Assembly: GCA_030146225.1 (NCBI GenBank)
Contig: JASLCA010000327.1
Span: 1 to 5,894, forward strand
DNA from: Sphingobacterium sp.
GTDB taxonomy: Bacteria; Bacteroidota; Bacteroidia; Sphingobacteriales; Sphingobacteriaceae
DNA length: 5,894 nucleotides
Reading direction: 5' to 3'
Made by a program: the position numbers and the translations under genes. The notes under the pieces are model-generated. The model searched no databases and was not told the origin of the DNA. It saw only the letters and a program-made list of their open reading frames with translations. Numbering within the stretch: position 1 is the first letter of the stretch; every line of letters begins with the position of its first letter. This document shows, in pieces, positions 1 to 5,510 of this stretch.

Positions 1-504
1 CTGGGCATACATCGCCTATCCTTAATGACAGATCGTCCAAAACTAATTATCTACAAGCCTTTAAACAATCAGGCTTTCAACAATGTGTACAATGCCTTAC
101 GCTGTCGCTTTGGTGCTACAATGGTGCCGATGAAGCAGATCTTAAGGCATATTCTCAAGTTGAAGGATACCCCACATATCAGTGTCTTTGTCGCTGACCA
201 AACGCCCACTTACCAGGACTCTGATTATTTTATGGACTTCTTAAATCAGGACACCTTGGTATTTACAGGTACTGAGCGTATTGCAAGAATTACGAAGGCC
301 CCAATCGTCTACTGCCATATTGGAAGAAAAGCAAAAAGAGGGCACTATTACTGTAAATTCACTACATTAGTAGAAAACCCGGATGAGTATGCAGCGCATG
401 AAATCACCCATTTGCACAATCGGTTTACCGAGCAAATGATAAGAGAGCAGCCTGAATACTGGTTATGGTCACATAGACGCTGGAAAAGAAAACGCAGAAA
501 ATGA
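1..504 (+). CDS. Lysophospholipid acyltransferase, HtrB/LpxL-like, C-terminal part (5' truncated)
   Basis: Frame 1 is open from the first base, so the gene enters from the left. The ATG at 25 is probably internal, because the eight codons before it (LGIHRLSL) read as normal protein of this family. The visible 167 residues contain typical features of the lipid A biosynthesis acyltransferase family: an IIYKPLNN strand (16-23), VADQTP (64-69), FTGTERIAR (88-96) and the family's C-terminal signature WLWSHRRWK (154-162), followed by a basic tail. The catalytic HX4(D/E) motif should lie just upstream, outside the window. Family members are inner-membrane-associated enzymes that transfer an acyl chain to lipid A precursors, or in Bacteroidota possibly to related lipids; the exact acceptor cannot be read here. 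The stop codon overlaps the start of the following glycosyltransferase, which supports a joint role in envelope synthesis. Family is confident, substrate is not. Confidence 0.88.
   Translation: MGIHRLSLMTDRPKLIIYKPLNNQAFNNVYNALRCRFGATMVPMKQILRHILKLKDTPHISVFVADQTPTYQDSDYFMDFLNQDTLVFTGTERIARITKAPIVYCHIGRKAKRGHYYCKFTTLVENPDEYAAHEITHLHNRFTEQMIREQPEYWLWSHRRWKRKRRK
501..504 (+). promoter_or_regulatory. ATGA stop/start overlap (translational coupling)
   Basis: The glycosyltransferase ATG (501-503) shares bases with the TGA stop (502-504) of the acyltransferase. No Shine-Dalgarno sequence precedes it; the upstream bases are purine-rich because they encode the basic KRKRRK tail. Such an overlap usually means termination-reinitiation by the same ribosome, tying the two protein levels together. 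The coupling is inferred. Confidence 0.7.
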
Positions 505-1532
505 GAGAAACACCTAAAGTTGCTGTGGTGATTCTAAACTGGAACGGGAGATTTTTTTTAGAGAAATTCCTGCCTTCGGTATACAACAGCACTTATCCTA
601 ATATAGATTTTATTATTGGAGACAATGCCTCTACAGACGATTCTATCGCCTTTGTAGAGGAAACGTATCCATCCATACGCATAATTGAGAATAGCGAAAA
701 CCTAGGCTTTGCTGGGGGTTATAACAAGGTTTTAGAACAGGTAGATGCCGATTATTACATCTTATTGAACTCTGATGTGGAGGTTACCCCAAACTGGATC
801 GAACCCGTAATCCGCTACCTAGAAGACAACCCGGATATGGCTGCTGCCCAGCCAAAAATTCGGGCCTATCATGCTAAAGAGGACTTCGAGCATGCTGGTG
901 CTGCTGGTGGCTATCTAGACAAGTATGGCTACCCTTTTTGTAGGGGTAGACTTTTTCATGAGATCGAACCTGATAAAGGGCAGTATGACAACAATCAAGA
1001 GGTTTTCTGGGCCACTGGAGCTGCACTCTTTATAAAGGCCGAAGCTTGGAAAGCTGCCGAGGGTTTTGATGCTGATTTTTTCGCACATATGGAGGAGATT
1101 GATCTATGCTGGCGATTAAAACGTCTAGGCTACCGTATAGGCTACGTAGGGCAATCTACCATCTTTCATGTTGGTGGGGGCACCCTCAATACGAGCAATC
1201 CCAAAAAGACGTATCTAAACTTCCGAAACAACTTGGTTATGCTGCAAAAGAACCTCCCTTTTTTCCTAGGCTTTTGGATTATTTCCATTCGTTTGTGGAT
1301 GGATCTAGCAGCTCTTCTCAAGTTTTTGGCAGACAGAAAGCCAAAAGATGCTTGGGCAGTAAGTCGTGCGCATCAATATTTCTTCATGAATATTTTCAAA
1401 AACGCAAAAAAACGAAGAACTTATCCAAGTCTGGAGAACAAGAAAGGAATCTATAAGAATTCTATAGTATGGGATTTTTACGCGAATAAAATCCGAAAAT
1501 TCTCACAACTGGATGGCGAAAATTTTCAGTAA
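501..1532 (+). CDS. Family 2 glycosyltransferase (GT-A fold, rhamnosyltransferase-like)
   Basis: A complete 343-residue protein of normal length for WbbL/rhamnosyltransferase-like GT2 enzymes, which move a sugar from a nucleotide donor to a growing surface glycan on the cytoplasmic side of the inner membrane. Visible in order: the N-terminal strand VVILNWNG (9-16); the nucleotide-binding region DNASTDD (41-47); NLGFAGGYN (67-75); the metal-binding DXD equivalent NSD (90-92) in ILLNSDVEV; the acceptor-side segment ATGAALFIK (171-179); the probable catalytic EEIDLCWR (198-205); and FHVGGGT (222-228). A hydrophobic stretch at about 251-275 probably lies on or in the membrane, and the C-terminal end is rich in Lys and Arg. 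It overlaps the acyltransferase by four bases, so a role in lipopolysaccharide or another envelope glycan is likely. Donor and acceptor sugars cannot be told. An eight-T run falls in codons 18-20. Confidence 0.93.
   Translation: MRETPKVAVVILNWNGRFFLEKFLPSVYNSTYPNIDFIIGDNASTDDSIAFVEETYPSIRIIENSENLGFAGGYNKVLEQVDADYYILLNSDVEVTPNWIEPVIRYLEDNPDMAAAQPKIRAYHAKEDFEHAGAAGGYLDKYGYPFCRGRLFHEIEPDKGQYDNNQEVFWATGAALFIKAEAWKAAEGFDADFFAHMEEIDLCWRLKRLGYRIGYVGQSTIFHVGGGTLNTSNPKKTYLNFRNNLVMLQKNLPFFLGFWIISIRLWMDLAALLKFLADRKPKDAWAVSRAHQYFFMNIFKNAKKRRTYPSLENKKGIYKNSIVWDFYANKIRKFSQLDGENFQ
552..559 (+). repeat. T8 homopolymer tract near the 5' end of the glycosyltransferase
   Basis: Eight consecutive T bases encode F18, F19 and the first two bases of L20. 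Loss or gain of one base would shift the frame very early and abolish the enzyme. Surface glycosyltransferases are classic phase-variable genes, but eight bases is at the low end for active slippage and an A/T-rich genome produces such runs by chance. Confidence 0.5.
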
Positions 1533-1617
1533 GCTGCTGTCCGTAGAATATTCCCAGAAAACAGTTGTAGGAAGTTGTTCGGTAGTTTGCGGAATTGGAC
1601 AAAATATTGGTTTTTAA

Positions 1618-1649
1618 TTTAACAAAGGCCTTTTTATTTTGTAATTTCG
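1618..1649 (+). promoter_or_regulatory. Candidate Bacteroidota-type promoter for ligA
   Basis: The 123-base gap between the glycosyltransferase and ligA contains TAATTTCG (1642-1649), one change from the Bacteroidota -7 consensus TAnnTTTG. A weak -33-like TTTA (1618-1621) lies 20 bases upstream. Transcription would then start at about 1652-1656, at or just before the ATG at 1656, giving a nearly leaderless mRNA. An alternative is TATTTTG at 1635-1641, which is one base short of the consensus. A 10-base palindrome AAAGGCCTTT (1624-1633) sits in the spacer. I see no hairpin terminator for the upstream pair in this gap. Assigned by consensus matching only. Confidence 0.4.
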
Positions 1650-1655
1650 CTGACT

Positions 1656-3680
1656 ATGTCAGCAGCAATTCAGGATAAAATACAACAGCTTACGCAAGAA
1701 TTAAACAGGTACAACTATGAATATTATGTCTTAGCCAACTCGGTCGTTACAGACTATGACTTTGACATAAAACTGAAGGAGTTAGAAGCCTTAGAACTGC
1801 AATATCCTGAATTTAAAAATCCCAACTCGCCAACCCAACAGGTCGGTGGCGATATTAGTTCAAAATTTCCCACCGTTCGCCATCAATGGCCGATGCTATC
1901 CTTAGGCAACACCTATAATGAGCAGGATATACGGGATTTTGATACGCGTGTACGCAAAATTGTGGGTGACAAGCTGCAGTATGTATGCGAACTTAAGTTT
2001 GACGGTCTCTCTATTTCCATAACCTATGAAAATGGCAAATTAGTTCGTGCCGTTACCCGTGGAGATGGCACACAAGGAGATGAAGTAACCAATAATGTAA
2101 AGACTATACGTAGCATCCCCCATCAGCTTAAAGGCACGGGCTTTCCCGATAAATTTGAGATTAGAGGGGAGATTTTTATGCATCACGCTGCTTTTGAGCG
2201 CTTAAACAAGCAGCGCGAAGAATTGGGCGAGCAGGTCTATGCCAACCCGAGAAACTTTGCTTCAGGGAGTATTAAACTCCAAGATCCCAAAGAGGTCGCT
2301 AAACGTCCCTTAGACTGCTTCCTTTACTTCCTATACGCGGACAATCGCAATAAGTTATTTGACAATCATTGGGATAGTCTCCAAGCTGTAAAAGCATGGG
2401 GCTTTCATGTGTCTGAACACAATACCTGTTGCGATAGCATCGAAGAGGTATTAAGCTTTGTCAATCACTGGGACCTGGCAAGACATCAGCTATCGTATGA
2501 TATCGATGGCATCGTAATTAAAGTAAATGACTATGCCCAGCAAGAAGATTTAGGCTTTACAGCAAAGTCTCCCCGCTGGGCAATATCCTATAAGTTCAAG
2601 GCAGAGCGTGTTGAGACACTTTTAAAAGAAGTCAGCTACCAGGTTGGACGCACTGGAGCAGTTACTCCTGTAGCGAACCTAAAAGCCGTACAACTGGCCG
2701 GAACAACCGTAAGACGTGCCTCCTTGCACAATGCCAATGAGATAGAACGCTTAGACCTACATGAGGGAGATATTGTAGCCGTAGAGAAAGGAGGCGAAAT
2801 TATTCCAAAAATTATCAGCGTAAACCGAGAGCTTCGCAAGCCAAATGCACAAGCCATCCTATACCCTACGCATTGTCCAGAATGTGGCACAGCCTTAGTC
2901 AGGGAAGCGGGTGAAGCTGTACATTATTGCCCCAATGAAGACGGCTGTAGGCCTCAAATTGTAGGTAGGTTGCAGCATTTTATTGGGCGTAAGATGATGG
3001 ACATTATGGGGATGGGTAACGAAACCATAGAGTCCTTTTATTCCCTGAATCTATTGCGTAAGATTTCGGATATCTATCAATTGAAGAATCATCGAGATGA
3101 ACTCAAAAAGATTGAACGCTTTGGTGAGAAATCTATCGAGAATATGCTTACTGGTATTGAACAGTCAGTAGAAAAACCTTTTGAGAAGGTCTTGTTTGGC
3201 CTAGGTATAAGACATGTGGGCGAGACTACGGCAAAAAAATTAGCACAGCACTTTAAGAATATTGACAATATGCAGGCGGCTTCCTTGGAGGATATAGCTG
3301 CCGTGGCAGATGTGGGTGAGCGTATTGCAGAAAGTGTATACAGTTACTTGCGCAATGAAGAGCATTTACAAGAGCTACAGCTCCTGAAAGAGGCTGGCTT
3401 ACAATTTGCAATTGAAGAGAAGGAAGTTACCCTTGCGGGTGAAAACCTAGCTGGAAAAACCTTCTTAATCTCAGGCGTTTTTGCTGACTTCTCCCGCGAA
3501 GAACTTGCGGCACTTATTGAATCCCACGGTGGAAAGATGATATCGGCCATATCGGCAAAGCTAAACTACTTAGTTGCTGGGGATAAGATGGGGCCTTCAA
3601 AGCTTGCTAAAGCTGAAAAACTACAGGTTCCCATTATATCCGATCAAGATCTTTTAGAGATGATCAATACAAAGAATTAA
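1656..3680 (+). CDS. ligA: NAD-dependent DNA ligase LigA
   Basis: A complete 674-residue protein, the usual LigA length. It seals nicks between Okazaki fragments and during repair, using NAD+ to form a ligase-AMP intermediate. All domains are visible: Ia, with the NYEYYV and DYDFD motifs that bind the nicotinamide mononucleotide part (about 20-37); the adenylation domain with active-site KFDG (Lys114-Gly117), RGDGTQGDEVT (135-145), EIRGE (168-172), NPRNFASGSIK (197-207) and DGIVIK (284-289); the OB fold with VGRTGAVTPVA (330-340); a four-cysteine zinc finger (Cys407, Cys410, Cys425, Cys431); helix-hairpin-helix repeats (about 440-590, with GLGIRHVGETTA at 515-526); and a C-terminal BRCT domain (about 595-672, with GGKMISAISAKLNYLVAGDK). 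The ATG at 1656 fits the expected family N-terminus. No Shine-Dalgarno sequence precedes it. No key residue is missing. dapA follows 21 bases after the stop, probably in the same transcript. Confidence 0.99.
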   Translation: MSAAIQDKIQQLTQELNRYNYEYYVLANSVVTDYDFDIKLKELEALELQYPEFKNPNSPTQQVGGDISSKFPTVRHQWPMLSLGNTYNEQDIRDFDTRVRKIVGDKLQYVCELKFDGLSISITYENGKLVRAVTRGDGTQGDEVTNNVKTIRSIPHQLKGTGFPDKFEIRGEIFMHHAAFERLNKQREELGEQVYANPRNFASGSIKLQDPKEVAKRPLDCFLYFLYADNRNKLFDNHWDSLQAVKAWGFHVSEHNTCCDSIEEVLSFVNHWDLARHQLSYDIDGIVIKVNDYAQQEDLGFTAKSPRWAISYKFKAERVETLLKEVSYQVGRTGAVTPVANLKAVQLAGTTVRRASLHNANEIERLDLHEGDIVAVEKGGEIIPKIISVNRELRKPNAQAILYPTHCPECGTALVREAGEAVHYCPNEDGCRPQIVGRLQHFIGRKMMDIMGMGNETIESFYSLNLLRKISDIYQLKNHRDELKKIERFGEKSIENMLTGIEQSVEKPFEKVLFGLGIRHVGETTAKKLAQHFKNIDNMQAASLEDIAAVADVGERIAESVYSYLRNEEHLQELQLLKEAGLQFAIEEKEVTLAGENLAGKTFLISGVFADFSREELAALIESHGGKMISAISAKLNYLVAGDKMGPSKLAKAEKLQVPIISDQDLLEMINTKN

Positions 3681-3701
3681 AAAATAGTAAATACAACAAA
3701 C

Positions 3702-4583
3702 ATGAACGAGCTTCGAGGAGCAGGTGTAGCGCTAGTTACGCCTTTTAACACAGATGGCACAGTGGATTTCGAATCCTTAGCAAGACTTATTGATTTTCAA
3801 ATCAATAAAGGGATGAATTATTTAGTCGTTTTAGGCACAACAGGCGAAACGGCTACCCTTACTGCTGCGGAACGAAAGCAGGTCTGGATGTTTGCCTCGA
3901 AACAAGTGAATGGTCGTCTGCCTTTGGTTGCAGGCATTGGCGGAAATAATACACAGGAGATTGTGGAGCAGGTCAAAGACTTTGCAATAGCAGGTTATTG
4001 TGCCATACTTTCGGTATCCCCTTATTACAACAAGCCTACCCAAGAAGGAATATATCAACATTATAAAGCCATTGCTTTAGCGAGTAAGCTACCGCTAATC
4101 CTGTACAATGTACCAGGCAGAACAGGCAGTAATATGTCCCCAGCAACGACTATTCGATTGGCGAAGGACTTTCAGAATATTGTCGCAACAAAAGAAGCTT
4201 CTGGAAGCTTTAGCCAGTTTAATGAGCTTATGCGCGACAAGCCTACTGACTTCCTCTTAATATCTGGTGACGACCCCATTACCCTGCCAATGATGGCTAT
4301 TGGGGCGGTGGGCATTATATCCGTGGTAGGCAATGCCTATCCAGCCGAAGTGGCTGAATTAACGCGTTTATGTACGGCTGCTGACTTTGTCACTGCGCGC
4401 ACACTACACAACCAGTTACTAGAGATTACGCAGCTTTGCTTTACGGAGGCAAACCCTTGCGGTGTGAAATACATACTGCAGGAAAAGGGCATTATCAATA
4501 CCGATGCAGTGCGGCTACCTTTAGTTCCTGTAACAACGACTTCGCAGGAGGCAATAAAGGCGGAGCTGTTAAAGCTAGGTTAA
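3702..4583 (+). CDS. dapA: 4-hydroxy-tetrahydrodipicolinate synthase DapA
   Basis: A complete 293-residue (beta/alpha)8-barrel enzyme that condenses pyruvate with aspartate-4-semialdehyde, the first committed step to diaminopimelate (peptidoglycan) and lysine, in the cytoplasm. The Schiff-base lysine is Lys164 in VATKEASG. The proton relay is complete: Thr46 in GTTGE, Tyr109 in SPYYNKPTQEG, and Tyr135 in YNVPGRTG, with Arg140 for substrate binding. These separate it from N-acetylneuraminate lyase and other relatives. By my alignment to the E. coli enzyme, the lysine-inhibition site keeps Asn82, Glu86 and Tyr108, but the two histidines (E. coli 53 and 56) are Ala55 and Arg58, so feedback may be weak. 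It starts 21 bases after ligA with an A-rich leader and no Shine-Dalgarno sequence, suggesting co-transcription. A strong hairpin follows 18 bases after the stop. Confidence 0.97.
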   Translation: MNELRGAGVALVTPFNTDGTVDFESLARLIDFQINKGMNYLVVLGTTGETATLTAAERKQVWMFASKQVNGRLPLVAGIGGNNTQEIVEQVKDFAIAGYCAILSVSPYYNKPTQEGIYQHYKAIALASKLPLILYNVPGRTGSNMSPATTIRLAKDFQNIVATKEASGSFSQFNELMRDKPTDFLLISGDDPITLPMMAIGAVGIISVVGNAYPAEVAELTRLCTAADFVTARTLHNQLLEITQLCFTEANPCGVKYILQEKGIINTDAVRLPLVPVTTTSQEAIKAELLKLG

Positions 4584-4601
4584 TACCCCTGCCGCATAAT
4601 T

Positions 4602-4635
4602 AAAAAGGGCTTTGTCAATTGACAAAGCCCTTTTT
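4602..4635. terminator. Bidirectional Rho-independent terminator between dapA and the convergent hydrolase gene
   Basis: A perfect 34-base palindrome centred between 4618 and 4619, with left arm AAAAAGGGCTTTGTCAA and its exact complement to the right. In RNA it forms a stem of AAAGGGCTTTGTC with an AATT loop. On the plus strand it ends in a T run (4631-4637), and on the minus strand in the complement of the A run (4602-4606), so it can stop transcription from both sides. It lies 18 bases after the dapA stop and 11 bases from the end of the minus-strand hydrolase gene. Confidence 0.93.
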
Positions 4636-4646
4636 TTCGAGTAGCC

Positions 4647-5327
4647 TTACAGCGTCTTACGCTGCTTAAACATCCACTCGTACATATCTTTCTGATGAAA
4701 TAAACGCTCTACGCTGCCATGCGTACCTCCAGGTATAATGCTGAGTTTGGCATCTGCCTGGGGATCTACCTTCTTAATCGCATTATAGATTTTCTTAGAC
4801 TCCGAGACAGGCACGGCACGATCCGCATTTCCATGCTGTATCCAAAGAGGGACCATCGCCAGATTTGGGGCATACTTTAAGGACCCTCCGCCACAAATAG
4901 CCACAGCGGCTGCGACCTCATCCGGATATTTGCCTACAAAGTCTAAAGTCCCATAGCCTCCCATACTCATGCCACAGACATACACTCGGGCTGGGTCAAT
5001 ATTATAATTTGCTAAGGCATAATCTAATACATCTTTAACTTTATCAGGATCCCAGCCATTTGAAGTCTGTGGGGCAATAATTAAAGAGGATGGTATTTCA
5101 AGGCCTCTATTTTTGGCATAGAGTACACCGTATCGCTTTACCCTATTTAAATCTGAGCCCGAAAGACTACGTCCATGTAGGAAAATCAACAATGGACCAC
5201 TGGTCGCTGCATCATAATTGCTGTCATCCAGCAAAAAATCATAAGCAGTCTTGCCTTTAACTTCCTTTTGCTGAGCACTAAGCGCACCCGCAAATAGTAG
5301 CAGACTCAAGGTAATGTATTTGATCAT
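4647..5327 (-). CDS. Secreted alpha/beta hydrolase (esterase/phospholipase-carboxylesterase type)
   Basis: From the ATG at 5327 the protein has 226 residues. A GTG at 5348 would add seven residues, but the ATG puts a standard signal peptide at the very N-terminus (MIKYITLSLLLFAGALSA, likely cleaved before Gln19), so I prefer it. The mature part is a compact alpha/beta hydrolase: oxyanion strand LLIFLHGRS (46-54); nucleophile elbow GMSMGG with Ser121; Asp169 in IQHGNADRAVPV; and His203 in GGTHGS, giving a complete Ser-Asp-His triad. The pattern resembles exported carboxylesterase, LpqC/PHB-depolymerase-like and dienelactone-hydrolase-like enzymes. The substrate is unknown; ester cleavage in the periplasm or outside the cell is an inference from triad and signal. 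It is a single-gene unit, convergent with dapA and divergent from the cytochrome gene. Confidence 0.9.
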   Translation of the reverse strand: MIKYITLSLLLFAGALSAQQKEVKGKTAYDFLLDDSNYDAATSGPLLIFLHGRSLSGSDLNRVKRYGVLYAKNRGLEIPSSLIIAPQTSNGWDPDKVKDVLDYALANYNIDPARVYVCGMSMGGYGTLDFVGKYPDEVAAAVAICGGGSLKYAPNLAMVPLWIQHGNADRAVPVSESKKIYNAIKKVDPQADAKLSIIPGGTHGSVERLFHQKDMYEWMFKQRKTL

Positions 5328-5382
5328 ATCTATTTTTATAAACTGCACTAAGCTCCATGATACTCCGAAAGCTAAGCAGCCC

Positions 5383-5414
5383 CGAAAATAAGAGACTTAA
5401 ATAGTTTTCGCAAA
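5383..5414 (-). promoter_or_regulatory. Candidate Bacteroidota-type promoter for the secreted hydrolase
   Basis: On the minus strand, TTTG (5414-5411) is followed after exactly 20 bases by TATTTTCG (5390-5383). This matches the Bacteroidota -33/-7 arrangement TTTG and TAnnTTTG with one change. The predicted start near 5376-5378 leaves a leader of about 50 bases before the ATG at 5327. The same TTCG variant occurs in the candidate ligA promoter. Based on consensus and spacing only. Confidence 0.5.
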
Positions 5415-5456
5415 TAGCGAGGAAATTAATCTTAAACCTTAAATATACATGACTTT

Positions 5457-5467
5457 ATTGTGACAAT
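5457..5467. promoter_or_regulatory. Short inverted repeat, possible operator
   Basis: ATTGTGACAAT is an 11-base perfect inverted repeat (ATTGT-G-ACAAT) in the divergent region, 43 bases before the cytochrome start. It overlaps the place where a -33/-35 element for that gene would be expected, so a dimeric regulator could bind here. Arms of five bases are short and may be chance. Confidence 0.3.
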
Positions 5468-5488
5468 CTTGATTTTTTTTCTTATAAT
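5458..5488 (+). promoter_or_regulatory. Weak candidate promoter for the cytochrome gene
   Basis: TTGTGA (5458-5463) is followed after 19 bases by TATAAT (5483-5488). No TAnnTTTG element is visible on the plus strand between 5348 and 5510. If read as Bacteroidota-type, TATAATTA (5483-5490) matches only TAnn and two of the last four bases. The spacer contains a T8 run (5473-5480). The stretch is very A/T-rich, so chance matches are likely. Confidence 0.25.
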
Positions 5489-5510
5489 TATACAAACTAT
5501 TAATAAAATC

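Noticed and set aside
25..504. The ATG at 25 as a true start giving a short 159-residue protein
   Set aside because: The frame is open to the window edge and the preceding codons fit the acyltransferase family. A start at 25 would leave the enzyme without its catalytic HX4(D/E) motif.
1106..1456. Plus-strand reading frame of 116 codons inside the glycosyltransferase gene
   Set aside because: It lies wholly within the well-supported GT2 gene in another frame, and its translation has low-complexity Ser runs and no family resemblance.
1624..1633. AAAGGCCTTT palindrome as a terminator for the glycosyltransferase
   Set aside because: With room for a loop it could form only a three-base stem, too weak for termination. 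The following T-rich stretch more likely belongs to the ligA promoter.
2636..2890. Minus-strand reading frame within ligA
   Set aside because: It is antisense to the conserved OB-fold and zinc-finger region of ligA and its translation has no recognisable features.
3344..3550. Minus-strand reading frame within ligA
   Set aside because: It is antisense to the helix-hairpin-helix/BRCT part of ligA; the Ser/Cys/Lys-rich composition is typical of a shadow frame.
3831..4061. Minus-strand reading frame within dapA
   Set aside because: It is antisense to dapA codons for the active-site region; no independent start signals or family resemblance.
5328..5348. GTG at 5348 as the start of the secreted hydrolase
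   Set aside because: It would place seven extra residues, including an Asp, before the signal peptide, while the ATG at 5327 gives a normal signal peptide start.
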